64,000 nt of DNA from Alterileibacterium massiliense (lineage in GTDB: Bacteria; Bacillota; Clostridia; Peptostreptococcales; Anaerovoracaceae), in NCBI RefSeq assembly GCF_900104645.1, contig NZ_FNWE01000002.1, forward strand, positions 821,289 to 885,288, read 5' to 3'. Position numbers and translations under genes: made by a program. Below are positions 26,901-35,532 of this stretch, piece after piece. Under the pieces are notes generated by a model. It saw only the letters and a program-made list of their open reading frames with translations, made no database searches and was not told where the DNA came from. Every line of letters starts with the position of its first letter. The first letter of the stretch is position 1.

Positions 26901-27391
26901 TTGCTTGGTTTAAGGTAAATTATCCTGTTGAATTTTACGCAGCCTACTTGACAACAAAGGCAGACGATTTTGATGTGGAAACCGTTAGCGGTGGTATTTC
27001 CTCTGTTTTAAGAAAAATTGGTGAGCTTGAAAATTTGTCTAATAGTGCGTCTCAGACTGAAAAAAACCAGCTAACAGTACTTGAGGTAGTCTATGAGATT
27101 TTTGCTAGAGGATTTGAATTTAGTATGCCTATATTAGGGAAAAGCGATCCCCTAAAATTTAATGCAATAGATGGGAAAATAAATATACCATATAGAGCCT
27201 TTAATGGAATAGGAGATACAGCAGCCATAAGCATTGATGAGGAATATAAAAAAGAAAGATTTTTCTCGCTCGATGATGTTAGAGCAAGAACTAAGCTTGC
27301 CGAAAAAAATATTGAAATGCTAGCATCTAAAGGAGTATTCGGAGATATTCCTAACTCAGCTCAAATATCAATAATGGAACTTATGTCTTAG
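23948..27391 (+). CDS. polC: DNA polymerase III alpha subunit PolC, without the 3'-5' exonuclease domain
   Basis: Replicative polymerase of low-GC Gram-positives. It has 1147 residues, against about 1430 for typical PolC. Order: OB-fold N-terminal region (about 100-230), PHP domain (from HAHTVMSD at 233), Zn-finger (CPKC and CPEC near 620-645), catalytic palm with PDIDLNF, then GCSGVKRTTGQHPGG and LDILGHDAPS, and a fingers/C-terminal region. In PolC the DnaQ-like exonuclease normally interrupts the PHP domain after GMEG. Here only 24 residues separate Glu297 from His322, and no DxE exonuclease motif is found anywhere. The N terminus is also about 100 residues short. All nine PHP metal ligands seem present: H233, H235, D266, H267, E297, H322, C372, D446, H448. 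The gene overlaps ispG by eight bases. Confidence 0.95.
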   Translation: MNKRFKYEFPEEIITREELAKIANKREEELHFEVGKIEFDKKSLKLIISGKLNFVMSQFIKKKYKEWLRTRIDGIKNIEFIEIYDNEYSSNNNDKSRDKSEIKQDRIIYGKRIKDDSIEYREAIDLIGDKNGVVVEGEIFKINEPKKINKETHLVEFVISKSNDTLRIKFFMKSKNFDEKFKQLVTGGYVKVFGDSEIDKYDKRHLIKARSINIIDKPEIIDRYENGKRVELHAHTVMSDNDGFTEAEYLVNQAAKWNQKAVAITDHGVVQSFPDACMAADKLAKKGIDIKIIYGMEGYIYDDEGCINDDGSIDIKKKGTNHIILLAKNMIGLKNLYKLVSISHIDYFYKKPRLPRTIIEKYREGIIIGSACEAGEVYRALLDGKTEDELLKIASFYDYLEIQPRGNNRFLVEKGILSSEEDILNLNKRVVELGDKLGKLTVATTDAHYPTAESAIYRNIIMYGMGFSETNSNNLYLKTTDEMIEEFDYLGERAHEVVVTNTNKIADMIEVIRPIPAEKYYPEIPDAKEKLYKSCYDRAGELYGDPLPPEIKERLEKELESIIGNGYAALYIAAQMLIKKSEEDGYVVGSRGSVGSSFAATMAGITEINPIAPHYRCPKCKHFEFAEDILKYDVGFDMPDKKCPECGELLIKDGFNIPFATFLGFKGDKEPDIDLNFAGEYQARAHKYVGKIFGEKNIFKAGTVSKIKERTAFGFVKKYIDETGLNASQSDIDLLVKGCSGVKRTTGQHPGGIIVLPEGHEIYEFTPIQKPANKRDSDIITTHYDYHKIDNNLLKLDILGHDAPSILRHLQDMTGVEPKAVPLDDEETMSIFTSLDALKIKIKDYKFKHGTYAIPEFGTHFTRGMLDTIKPTTYSELVKMSGFSHGTKVWQGNAEDLIKNNIAGIDEVISCRDDIMNYLIVKGVEDSKAFSIMEHVRKNKDLTTEEIDIMRNHDVPEWYIESCKTLQYLFPRAHAAAYVMHALRFAWFKVNYPVEFYAAYLTTKADDFDVETVSGGISSVLRKIGELENLSNSASQTEKNQLTVLEVVYEIFARGFEFSMPILGKSDPLKFNAIDGKINIPYRAFNGIGDTAAISIDEEYKKERFFSLDDVRARTKLAEKNIEMLASKGVFGDIPNSAQISIMELMS

Positions 27392-27447
27392 AACTTTATA
27401 GTGTTAAAACAATGAGGATGTATAAAAAAATTAAATAGTAAAAAGTG

Positions 27448-27485
27448 TTGACAATATATGAATAAATGATAATATATACATATAT
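27448..27485 (+). promoter_or_regulatory. promoter with overlapping operator-like repeat of the zinc cassette
   Basis: TTGACA (27448-27453), 16 bases, TAATAT (27470-27475). The perfect inverted pair ATATATG (27454-27460) and CATATAT (27479-27485) brackets the -10 with 18 bases between. ArsR/SmtB repressors bind AT-rich inverted repeats at such places, so autoregulation by the next gene is likely. The sequence is AT-rich, so chance symmetry is possible. Confidence 0.55.
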
Positions 27486-27517
27486 AAATCTTTACTTATT
27501 TATAAGGGGTTAACTTA

Positions 27518-27826
27518 ATGAAAAAAGGAATGGTAAATAGAGAGCTTTCAATTGAGGAATTATATGACCTTGCAGAACTTTTTAAAGCATTCGCAGATTC
27601 CACTAGGATAAGAATCTTATACGACCTTTTTAATGAAGAAAAAAATGTCACAGAGATTACCTGTGACCTCGAGATGAATCAAAGTGCTATATCACATCAG
27701 CTAAAGCAGTTAAAAAATTATAAATTGGTTAAATCTAGGAGGGTAGGTCAGGCGATATACTACTCACTTGATGATGAGCATGTAAAGACAATTATAGAGA
27801 TGGGTGTTGAACATATAGATGAGTAA
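27518..27826 (+). CDS. ArsR/SmtB-family metal-sensing repressor, probably zinc
   Basis: Winged-helix repressor of 102 residues. The recognition region reads VTEITCDLEMNQSAISHQL. The C-terminal helix carries Asp86, His88, His99 and Glu102 in the D-x-H-(10)-H-x-x-E spacing of the alpha-5 zinc site of SmtB and CzrA. Only one cysteine (in EITCDL) remains of the alpha-3 site used by cadmium/lead sensors such as CadC. Zinc sensing is therefore the best prediction. It heads a three-gene cassette with an HMA protein and a P1B ATPase and probably represses them until metal binds. Confidence 0.88.
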   Translation: MKKGMVNRELSIEELYDLAELFKAFADSTRIRILYDLFNEEKNVTEITCDLEMNQSAISHQLKQLKNYKLVKSRRVGQAIYYSLDDEHVKTIIEMGVEHIDE

Positions 27827-27882
27827 TTGTATTTAAAATTTAAATTATAAACTAATTAATAATTAGCAAAAGGAGAATTAAG

Positions 27883-28101
27883 ATGAAAAAGAAATTTAGA
27901 GTAGAAGGTGTAGACTGTGCTGATTGTGCAGCGAAGATGGAAGAAGGAATTAAGAAAATAGATGGAGTAAAGAGTGCAAAAATAAATTTTTTGACAGAAA
28001 AACTTACCATAGAAGCAGATGATATGAAATTTGATCAGATAATTAAATTAGCCGAAGCTGAGATGGATAAGGTTGATTCGGGAGCGAGAATAATAAGATA
28101 A
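27883..28101 (+). CDS. stand-alone heavy-metal-associated (HMA) domain protein
   Basis: A 72-residue ferredoxin-like metal-binding protein. The CxxC is in GVDCADCAAKME (Cys12, Cys15). The aspartate before the first cysteine (DCxxC) is the form found in the N-terminal domains of zinc/cadmium ATPases, and not the MTCxxC of copper chaperones. It ends where the ATPase domain would normally begin, and the next gene encodes an ATPase without such a domain. It therefore looks like a detached N-terminal metal-binding domain that delivers metal to the pump. AAAGGAGAA precedes the start. Confidence 0.88.
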   Translation: MKKKFRVEGVDCADCAAKMEEGIKKIDGVKSAKINFLTEKLTIEADDMKFDQIIKLAEAEMDKVDSGARIIR

Positions 28102-28161
28102 ATATATTAGATTTAAATAAAAATTAATTGATAAAAGAATTCTAGTGGAGAAAGTTTAAAA

Positions 28162-30147
28162 ATGGCAGTCTTTGACAAAGAACAAAAGAAGAATTTCATA
28201 TGTATACTTATTTCAGGTCTTATCATATGCTTGATTATATTATTTAAAATTTATTCTAGATTAAATATAGATGAGCAACCCACCTACCTAAGATTATTAA
28301 TTTACCTTATTCCATATATAATAGTTGGACATCAGGTTATATTATCATCAATATCAAATCTATCAAAGGGAAAGATTTTTGATGAAAATTTTTTGATGAC
28401 TATAGCAAGCATAGGAGCATTTGTGGTTGGAGAATATACCGAAGCGGTTGCAGTCATGCTCCTATATCAGATTGGAGAGCTATTTCAGGATTATGCAGTA
28501 AATAAATCAAGAAGGTCAATCAAAGAACTCATGGAGATTGCTCCCGCTTCTGCAGTAAGGGAAGGAAAAGATGGAAAATATGAAGTAATAGATCCTAGCG
28601 ATGTTAAGATAGATGACATTCTAATAATTAAACCGGGAGAAAAGGTACCTGTCGACGGTGTAATAATAAATGGAGAGGGAGAAGTTAACACCTCTGCACT
28701 CACGGGTGAATCTATACCTAAGTATTTAAAAGAGGGCGATGAGATATTATCAGGATATGTAAATGGAGAAAAATTACTTAAAATAAAGGCTAATAAGCTA
28801 TATGATGATTCCACTGTAGCTATTATTCTTGAACTTGTCGAAGAATCTCTTGATAAAAAATCAAAATCAGAAAAATTCATAACAAAATTTTCAAGATATT
28901 ATACTCCAGTAGTTGTTATATCAGCTATTTTACTATTTATAATTCCATCTATCTTAACAATGAACTGGAGAGAATGGCTTGTTAGAGCTTGCACTTTTCT
29001 TGTAATTTCGTGTCCATGTGCACTTGTTATATCTGTACCACTTGCATTTTTTGGAGGAGTAGGTGCTGCGTCAAGAGCTGGAATTTTAGTTAAAGGTTCT
29101 AATTATTTGGAAGCATTGTCAAAGGTAAAGACAATAATTACAGACAAGACAGGGACTCTGACTACAGGGGAATTTAAGGTTTCAAATGTTTATCTAACCA
29201 GCTCTTATTCAGAAGAATATGTACTTAAAATAGCAGCATCGCTGGAATCGTATTCAACCCATCCAATAGCTAAATCAATTTGCGATGCCTATGATGAGCT
29301 TTATGGTGAATCTCGAAATAATAAATTTAACAAAGAAAAGAAAAATAATTTATTAGAAATTAATGAGGTGAAAAATATATCAGGGCTAGGTATTACCGGC
29401 AATTTAGATGGGAAAATAATTGCTGCCGGGAATTATAGACTTATGAATGAATACAAAGTTGATATTAAAGCTGATATAAATAGTAATGAATATTCATTTG
29501 AAGATACTTTAGTATATGTTACAAAAGATAATAAATTAATAGGAATCATTTCAATTAGTGATAAGGAAAAGTTAGGTGCAAAAGACACTTTAAGAATGCT
29601 AAAAAGCGATGGAATAGAAAGGATAGTAATGCTAACAGGTGATAAGAAGGTTGTAGCAGAAAAAATTGCAAACAATCTAGGAATAAGTGAATATTATTCA
29701 GAACTATTACCGCAGGACAAGGTCAAAATCGTCGAAGATCTGATGGAAGAAAATAAAGATGATAAAAACAATCTATATGCTTATATAGGAGATGGTATAA
29801 ATGATGCACCTGTATTATCAAGAGTAGATGTAGGAATTGCAATGGGAGGAGCGGGTTCAGATGCAGCAATAGAGGCAGCAGATATTGTCATAATGGACGA
29901 TGAACTAAATAGAATTGAGCAGGCAATAAGAATTTCAAAGAGAACTACATTTATCTCTTGGCAAAATATAATATTTGCACTTTCTATAAAGGTTATCTTT
30001 TTAATACTTGGAGCTTTTGGCATAATCGGAATGTGGTGGGCAGTTTTTGCAGATGTAGGTGTTGCCATAATATGTATATTAAACTCAATGAGAATGCTCA
30101 AGAATAACCAAGTTATCAAAAAGCTTGATTTTTCAAAGAATATGTGA
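28162..30147 (+). CDS. P1B-type Zn2+/Cd2+ exporting ATPase
   Basis: Metal-exporting P-type ATPase of 661 residues in the cytoplasmic membrane. The transport motif CPC is at 284-286 (SCPCALVIS), the phosphorylated Asp328 is in DKTGTLT, HP is in STHPIA, and the hinge is GDGINDAPVL. The last membrane region has FADVGVAIICILNSMR, the Asp that defines the P1B-2 (Zn/Cd/Pb) subgroup. It has no N-terminal HMA domain; that domain is the separate upstream gene. I leave the symbol open between zntA and cadA. The ATG at 28162 follows GGAGAAAG. A strong hairpin follows the gene. Confidence 0.93.
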   Translation: MAVFDKEQKKNFICILISGLIICLIILFKIYSRLNIDEQPTYLRLLIYLIPYIIVGHQVILSSISNLSKGKIFDENFLMTIASIGAFVVGEYTEAVAVMLLYQIGELFQDYAVNKSRRSIKELMEIAPASAVREGKDGKYEVIDPSDVKIDDILIIKPGEKVPVDGVIINGEGEVNTSALTGESIPKYLKEGDEILSGYVNGEKLLKIKANKLYDDSTVAIILELVEESLDKKSKSEKFITKFSRYYTPVVVISAILLFIIPSILTMNWREWLVRACTFLVISCPCALVISVPLAFFGGVGAASRAGILVKGSNYLEALSKVKTIITDKTGTLTTGEFKVSNVYLTSSYSEEYVLKIAASLESYSTHPIAKSICDAYDELYGESRNNKFNKEKKNNLLEINEVKNISGLGITGNLDGKIIAAGNYRLMNEYKVDIKADINSNEYSFEDTLVYVTKDNKLIGIISISDKEKLGAKDTLRMLKSDGIERIVMLTGDKKVVAEKIANNLGISEYYSELLPQDKVKIVEDLMEENKDDKNNLYAYIGDGINDAPVLSRVDVGIAMGGAGSDAAIEAADIVIMDDELNRIEQAIRISKRTTFISWQNIIFALSIKVIFLILGAFGIIGMWWAVFADVGVAIICILNSMRMLKNNQVIKKLDFSKNM

Positions 30148-30174
30148 TAATATTCTCTCGATAGTTATTTCTGT

Positions 30175-30200
30175 GAAAGAGTGGGGTATCCCACTCTTTC
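30175..30200 (+). terminator. hairpin closing the metal cassette
   Basis: GAAAGAGTGGG (30175-30185) and CCCACTCTTTC (30190-30200) form a perfect 11-bp stem with a GTAT loop. The tail ATTCATGTT is T-rich but has no real T-run, so termination may be partial. It separates the ATPase gene from rimP. Confidence 0.6.
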
Positions 30201-30232
30201 ATTCATGTTAAAACACTTATAAGGAATATGCT

Positions 30233-30721
30233 ATGGCAAAAAACGATGTTGCTACAAGGGTTTCAGAAATGCTTAAAGATTTTTTAGATGCAAACGACCT
30301 TTGTATTTATAAGATTGATTATAAAAAGCTTGGCAAAGGCTGGAATCTTGATATTTATATCGATAAGAATTCAGAAAATGAAGATGACTTCGTAAGCATT
30401 GAGGAATGTGAAAAGGTCAGTAAATTTTTAAGTGATAAGCTCGATAAAGAGGATATAATTCCGCATCAATATACACTCTCAGTTAATTCTCCCGGCTTGG
30501 ACAGGGAGCTGATCAATGAAAATGATTTTATTCGTTACAAGGATAGAGCAGTTGAAGTTAAATTATATGAAAATATTGATAGACTCAAGCAATTCGAAGG
30601 AACTCTCTTAGGGCTTGAAGATGGAATTGTTTTAATAAAAATACTTAAAAATAATAAAGATGAATTGATAAAAATACCGAAAAATAAAATTGCAAAGATA
30701 AATCTTGCGGTAGTTTTTTAG
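30233..30721 (+). CDS. rimP: ribosome maturation factor RimP
   Basis: 30S subunit assembly factor, 162 residues. The N-terminal domain includes GWNLDIYIDK and the family signature SVNSPGLDRELI, followed by an SH3-like C-terminal domain. The ATG at 30233 is preceded by AAGGAA. It begins the conserved rimP-nusA-ylxR-infB-rbfA-nrnA-truB-ribF run. Upstream in relatives is polC; here a metal cassette lies between. Confidence 0.94.
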   Translation: MAKNDVATRVSEMLKDFLDANDLCIYKIDYKKLGKGWNLDIYIDKNSENEDDFVSIEECEKVSKFLSDKLDKEDIIPHQYTLSVNSPGLDRELINENDFIRYKDRAVEVKLYENIDRLKQFEGTLLGLEDGIVLIKILKNNKDELIKIPKNKIAKINLAVVF

Positions 30722-30729
30722 GAGGAATA

Positions 30730-31899
30730 ATGAATAAAGATTTTTTAGAAGCACTGGACGCACTTGAGCAAGAAAGAAATATATCTAAAGATGAGATAAT
30801 AGTAGCAATTGAGTCAGCTATAGAGAATGCTTATAAAAAGATATATCGTAAAAGCGGTGAGGCATATACACCAAATGTAAAAGCAACAGTTGATAAAAAT
30901 ACAGGAGATGTTAGCGTTATTCTGAGTAAAGAGGTTGTTGATGAGGTTGTGAATGAAGCTACAGAGGTATCTATTGATGAAGCATCTCAATATGGATACG
31001 AAGTAGGGGATATTATGGAATATAGCATTGACCCTCAGGACTTTGGAAGAATTGCAACTCAATCAGCTAAGCAGGTTGTCATTCAGAAGGTCAGAGAAGC
31101 AGAGCGTGAGCACACCTATGAGGATAATAAGGGTAAGAAGAATAATTTAATAAGTGCCAAAATTGAGAGAATAAATAATGGAACTATTTTCCTGAATGCT
31201 GGCAGCGTAGAGGGAATTTTGCCTAGGTCAGAACAGGTAAAGAGCGAAAATTTACAGGTAGGCGACAGAATTATGGCATATGTTACCGATGTTAAAAAGG
31301 ATAGAAAAAGAGGAACTCAAATATTTCTTTCCCGTTCACATCCGGATCTTGTCAGAAAATTATTTGAAATGGAAATACCTGAAATATCTGATGGTACTAT
31401 TGAAATCAAAGGCATTGCCAGAGAAGCAGGCTCTAGGACAAAAATAGCAGTAAAAACCAATGATGAAAATGTCGATCCCGTTGGTGCTTGCGTAGGAACC
31501 AGAGGAAATAGAGTTCAAAATATCGTTGATGAACTATTTGGCGAAAAAATAGATATTATCGTATGGGACGAAGATCCTGCAGTTCTAATAAGTAATGTAT
31601 TAAAACCTGCAGTCGTTGAAGCAGTATTTATAAATGACGAAGAAAAGATAGCAACAGCACTGGTTCCAGAAAATCAGCTTTCACTTGCAATAGGTAGAGA
31701 GGGTCAAAATGTCAGACTTGCTGCAAGAGTAAGCAAATGGAAGATTGATATAAAGAGCAAGGCACAGCTACTTGACAGCGGTTTTAATTTTGATGAGTAT
31801 GAAGATGTAGATAATAAGGATGAAGATGCAGATAATAACCAAAGTGATCTTTCATCTGATGAAAAGATAGAAGTTCAAGATAATCAAGAAATAATCTAA
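30730..31899 (+). CDS. nusA: transcription termination/antitermination factor NusA
   Basis: RNA polymerase-binding elongation factor of 389 residues. Order: an N-terminal RNAP-binding domain (1-125), an S1 domain (about 135-200, AKIERINNGTIFLNAGSVEG), and two KH domains (GACVGTRGNRVQNIVDEL; LAIGREGQNVRLAARVS). An acidic tail of about 40 residues ends the protein, as in Gram-positive NusA, which lacks the C-terminal repeats of E. coli. AGGAGGAA precedes the ATG. Confidence 0.97.
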   Translation: MNKDFLEALDALEQERNISKDEIIVAIESAIENAYKKIYRKSGEAYTPNVKATVDKNTGDVSVILSKEVVDEVVNEATEVSIDEASQYGYEVGDIMEYSIDPQDFGRIATQSAKQVVIQKVREAEREHTYEDNKGKKNNLISAKIERINNGTIFLNAGSVEGILPRSEQVKSENLQVGDRIMAYVTDVKKDRKRGTQIFLSRSHPDLVRKLFEMEIPEISDGTIEIKGIAREAGSRTKIAVKTNDENVDPVGACVGTRGNRVQNIVDELFGEKIDIIVWDEDPAVLISNVLKPAVVEAVFINDEEKIATALVPENQLSLAIGREGQNVRLAARVSKWKIDIKSKAQLLDSGFNFDEYEDVDNKDEDADNNQSDLSSDEKIEVQDNQEII

Positions 31900-31921
31900 T
31901 ATATAAGGAACGATATTTTAT

Positions 31922-32200
31922 ATGAATGATAAGCACATTCCAATGAGGAGATGCATAGGTTGCATGAAATCATATCCTCAGAACACATTGATAAGAATAT
32001 CATTTGATGGTAAATCACTCAATCTTGATATTGATGGAGAAAAAGACGGCAGAGGAGCATATCTTTGTAAGAATGATTCCTGTATAAAAGAGGCAAGAAA
32101 GAGAAAATCATTTAATAGAACTTTCAAGCAAGGATTTATGGATAGTGATATAGATGAACTTGTTATAAAGTTAAATAAAGGCATAAGGGGAGGTATTTAA
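31922..32200 (+). CDS. YlxR family RNA-binding protein
   Basis: Small basic protein of 92 residues (DUF448, called ylxR or rnpM in Bacillus). Signature: PMRRCIGCMKSYP with a Cys pair, then DGRGAYLCKND. Family members bind RNA; one has been linked to RNase P regulation. It lies between nusA and infB as in most Bacillota. The ylxQ (L7Ae-like) gene often found next is absent: the stop codon overlaps the infB start. Confidence 0.93.
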   Translation: MNDKHIPMRRCIGCMKSYPQNTLIRISFDGKSLNLDIDGEKDGRGAYLCKNDSCIKEARKRKSFNRTFKQGFMDSDIDELVIKLNKGIRGGI

Positions 32201-35055
32201 TGGCAAGAAAGGTTTCAGAGCTGGCAAAAGAGCTTGAAATGTCAATTGAAGAAATAAAAATTCAATCGGAGAGACTTGGGATTGAAATTAAAACAAGCAG
32301 GAGCAGTGTGTCTGATGAAGATGCGAAAAGACTAATCAGCACAATGAATCTTTTGCATGGAAAACCTTCCTTAAAATCTGAAAAAGATAATAAACCGAAG
32401 ATTAAGGCAGTACCATTAAAGGCGGCACCTAATTCAAAACCAAAACCTAAGAAAAAAGTAGAGACTCCTGAAAAGCCTATAGATAAACTTGAAGAAACTC
32501 AGGTAAAAGATGAAAAAGCTATAGAAAAGAATGATAAACCTCTGGAAAAACTCGAAAAACCAGTTAAAAAGACAGAAAAGGCAGAGGAAAAAGAAAAAGT
32601 AGAGAAAGTAGAAAAAGTAAAGAAAGTAGATAAAATAGAGAAAAAAGAGGTTAAGCCAGAGGAAACATCTGAGCTTAAAAAATCTCATGCAAAAATAGAT
32701 AGTGAAAAAACAAGCGAGGAAGATTCAAGTAAAGAAGATTTAGGAAAAGAAGAAAAGCCTATAGAAAAAGAGAATAAAAAAGAAAATCCTAAAGAAGATT
32801 ATGTCAACGCTCCTAATAAACCTATGCGTTTTAAAAAGGTATTTGACGCATCTCGAAATAATTCTCAAAATCTTACACAAAAAGATAAAAGCGTAGAAGA
32901 AAAGAAGGATAAAAAGACTGATAAAAAACAGAATATTAAAAAAGTTAAAGCAAGGAATGAAAATCAGCCTGAAAAGAATCTAGATAAAAAACAAAAAGAT
33001 TTTAAAGATGATGGACGCAAGAGAAAAAGCAAATCAAGTAATGAAAAACACCGCTCTGATAGTCCAGATATAGGAAGGATTTCTTCTGATTCTAGACCAT
33101 CAAGGGGAAAGAGCAAGAAATTTTTCAAAAATGATAATGATGGAGAAAGAGAAAGAAAAAAACGCATCAAAAAGGATAATGATAGAAGGAATAATAACAA
33201 CTACTTCGATGAGAGGTCTTTAGAAAAGAAAACAAGGAAGAAGAAAAACAAGCCTAAGGTTGAAGAAGTAATAGAAACACCAATAGAAGAGTTACTACCT
33301 GAGGGAAGCATAGCAATAACTGTTCCTATAACTGTCGCAGGCTTATCTGAACAAGCTGAAATTTCTACTTCTAAGATTATTATGGAACTTATGAAACTTG
33401 GAATTATGGCGACGATTAACCAAACTCTTGATAAAGATATAGTCGAGCTTTTGGCAGAAGAAATCGGTGTTAATATTGTTGTTACAGAGGAAGAACCAGA
33501 GATAGAAGAAGATGGTCTTGATTTACATGATGATAGAGAGAGTGAACTCGAGTATAGAGCACCTGTAATAACAGTAATGGGTCATGTAGACCATGGTAAG
33601 ACATCGCTTTTAGATGCAATTAGAAATACGAATGTCACAGCGGAAGAATCAGGTGGTATTACCCAGCATATTGGTGCATCTGAAATAGAAATAGATGGCA
33701 AGAAAGTTGTATGTCTTGACACACCAGGTCACGAGGCGTTTACAACAATGCGTGCAAGAGGTGCTCAAATTACAGATATTGCAATTCTTGTCGTTGCAGC
33801 AGATGACAGTGTTAAACCTCAGACTATCGAATCAATAAGTCATGCTAGGGCAGCTAATGTTCCTATCATTGTTGCGATTAATAAGATAGACAAACCGGGA
33901 GCAAATCCTGATAAGGTTAAAAAAGATCTTGCAGACAATGGAATTTTAGTAGAGGACTGGGGCGGAGATGTAATCAGTGCGAATGTTTCTGCAAAAACTG
34001 GTAAAGGTATCAAGGAATTGCTTGAGATGATCCTTCTTCAAGCTGAAATACTTGAGCTAAAGGCTAACCCTAATAGACTTGCACTTGGAAATGTAATTGA
34101 AGCAAGACTTGATAAATCAAAAGGTCCGGTTGCAACACTTCTAGTAATGAATGGTACATTAAATACTGGTCAAAGCATAGTTGCAGGAACAACTTACGGA
34201 AGAATTAGAAAGATGACTGATTTCAAGGGTAGGCAGATAAAGAAAGCTTTACCTGCTACACCTGTAGAAATTCTAGGATTAAATGATGTTCCTATGGCTG
34301 GAGATGCCTTTAATGCAGTAAAAGATGATAAGACGGCTAGGGACATTGCAGAAAATAGAGCTCAAAAGATGAGAGAAGAAGTTCTTGCAAAGAATTCAAG
34401 CACAACTTTAGAAAAGCTTTTCAATCAGATAAAAGAGGGAGAAACAAAGGAACTAAATCTTGTAATAAAGGGAGATGTACAGGGTTCAGTAGGAGCTATA
34501 ATCAGCTCTCTTGAAAAATTAAATACTGATGATGTTAAGGTTAATGTTATACATAGCGGAGTAGGAACAATAACAGAATCTGATGTTATGCTTGCAGAAA
34601 CTTCTAATGCAGTTATTATCGGATTTAATGTAAGACCTACGACAACAGTAACAACAGAGGCAGCTAAGGCGGATATTGAAATTAGAACATATAGGGTAAT
34701 TTATGACATCATAGATGATGTTGAGGCTGCTATGAAAGGCTTGCTTGATCCTGAATTTAAGGAAGAGGTACTTGGCAAGGTTGAAGTTAGAGATACATTT
34801 AAGGTACCTAATCTTGGAACAGTTGCTGGAGGATATGTTACTGAGGGCAAGATTAGAAGAAGTGCAGAGATAAGGCTTGTAAGAGATGGAATTGTTATTC
34901 ACGAGGGTACAATTTCTTCGCTTAGAAGATTTAAAGACAATGTCAAGGAAGTAATGCAAGGATATGAATGTGGTATTGGCATTGAAGATTATAATGATAT
35001 AAAAATTGGCGATGTAATGGAATGTTTCCACATGGTCGAGGTTGAAAGAAATTAA
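32200..35055 (+). CDS. infB: translation initiation factor IF-2
   Basis: GTPase that places initiator tRNA on the 30S subunit. It has 951 residues. An IF2_N-like segment (1-50) precedes a Lys/Glu-rich low-complexity linker (about 60-360). A second IF2_N segment (about 370-425) precedes the G domain: GHVDHGKTS, the DTPGHEAF switch, [10 protein letters not shown] and SAKTGKG. Domains II to IV follow, ending at the [15 protein letters not shown] region that binds fMet-tRNA. The linker has short EKVEK repeats. The start overlaps the ylxR stop by one base. Confidence 0.97.
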   Translation: MARKVSELAKELEMSIEEIKIQSERLGIEIKTSRSSVSDEDAKRLISTMNLLHGKPSLKSEKDNKPKIKAVPLKAAPNSKPKPKKKVETPEKPIDKLEETQVKDEKAIEKNDKPLEKLEKPVKKTEKAEEKEKVEKVEKVKKVDKIEKKEVKPEETSELKKSHAKIDSEKTSEEDSSKEDLGKEEKPIEKENKKENPKEDYVNAPNKPMRFKKVFDASRNNSQNLTQKDKSVEEKKDKKTDKKQNIKKVKARNENQPEKNLDKKQKDFKDDGRKRKSKSSNEKHRSDSPDIGRISSDSRPSRGKSKKFFKNDNDGERERKKRIKKDNDRRNNNNYFDERSLEKKTRKKKNKPKVEEVIETPIEELLPEGSIAITVPITVAGLSEQAEISTSKIIMELMKLGIMATINQTLDKDIVELLAEEIGVNIVVTEEEPEIEEDGLDLHDDRESELEYRAPVITVMGHVDHGKTSLLDAIRNTNVTAEESGGITQHIGASEIEIDGKKVVCLDTPGHEAFTTMRARGAQITDIAILVVAADDSVKPQTIESISHARAANVPIIVAINKIDKPGANPDKVKKDLADNGILVEDWGGDVISANVSAKTGKGIKELLEMILLQAEILELKANPNRLALGNVIEARLDKSKGPVATLLVMNGTLNTGQSIVAGTTYGRIRKMTDFKGRQIKKALPATPVEILGLNDVPMAGDAFNAVKDDKTARDIAENRAQKMREEVLAKNSSTTLEKLFNQIKEGETKELNLVIKGDVQGSVGAIISSLEKLNTDDVKVNVIHSGVGTITESDVMLAETSNAVIIGFNVRPTTTVTTEAAKADIEIRTYRVIYDIIDDVEAAMKGLLDPEFKEEVLGKVEVRDTFKVPNLGTVAGGYVTEGKIRRSAEIRLVRDGIVIHEGTISSLRRFKDNVKEVMQGYECGIGIEDYNDIKIGDVMECFHMVEVERN

Positions 35056-35142
35056 AATTTTAAAAAAATAATAGATAAGTAAAAAGAAGTTTGAAAATAA
35101 AAAAAATAATAATAAAATAAGAAAAAATAAAAAGGTAGGTAA

Positions 35143-35532
35143 ATGGCTAAAAACTACAGACAAGGGAGACTTTCCGAAGAAATAAAAATAACCATAAGCG
35201 AGCTATTAGTTAATGGTATTAAAGAACCAAGGCTAAAAAATCGCATAATAACTGTTTCCGGAGTAGATGTAACAAATGACAATAGTTACGCATATATATA
35301 TGTCGTTCCTTTCGTTTTAGATGGAGAAGACAGGGAAAAAGTTTATGAAGAAGTTTTAGATGGGTTTAATAGAGCAAATGGAATTTTCAGAAATAAAATT
35401 TCTAAAGATTATAGATTGCATCATGCACCTGAACTTATATTTAAAATCGATAAATCTGAAGACTATGGAAGACATATAGATGAGCTACTTGAGGGCATAA
35501 ATAATCCCGAGAGAAAGGAAGAATTTAATTAA
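35143..35532 (+). CDS. rbfA: ribosome-binding factor A
   Basis: Assembly and cold-adaptation factor for the 30S subunit, 129 residues with a KH-like fold. Motifs: RLSEEIKITISELL, then VSGVDVTNDNSYAYIYV and the C-terminal RLHHAPELIFKIDKSEDYGRHI, which is typical. A purine-rich 87-base gap separates it from infB. Its stop overlaps the nrnA start (TAATG). Confidence 0.94.
   Translation: MAKNYRQGRLSEEIKITISELLVNGIKEPRLKNRIITVSGVDVTNDNSYAYIYVVPFVLDGEDREKVYEEVLDGFNRANGIFRNKISKDYRLHHAPELIFKIDKSEDYGRHIDELLEGINNPERKEEFN

Noticed and set aside
27391-30233. The metal cassette as a transposon or genomic island
   Set aside because: No transposase, integrase, terminal inverted repeats or target duplication was seen, and base composition looks like that of the neighbours.
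34519-35163. A 214-codon minus-strand frame over the infB end and rbfA start
   Set aside because: Antisense to two conserved genes; low-complexity hydrophobic composition from A-rich complement.
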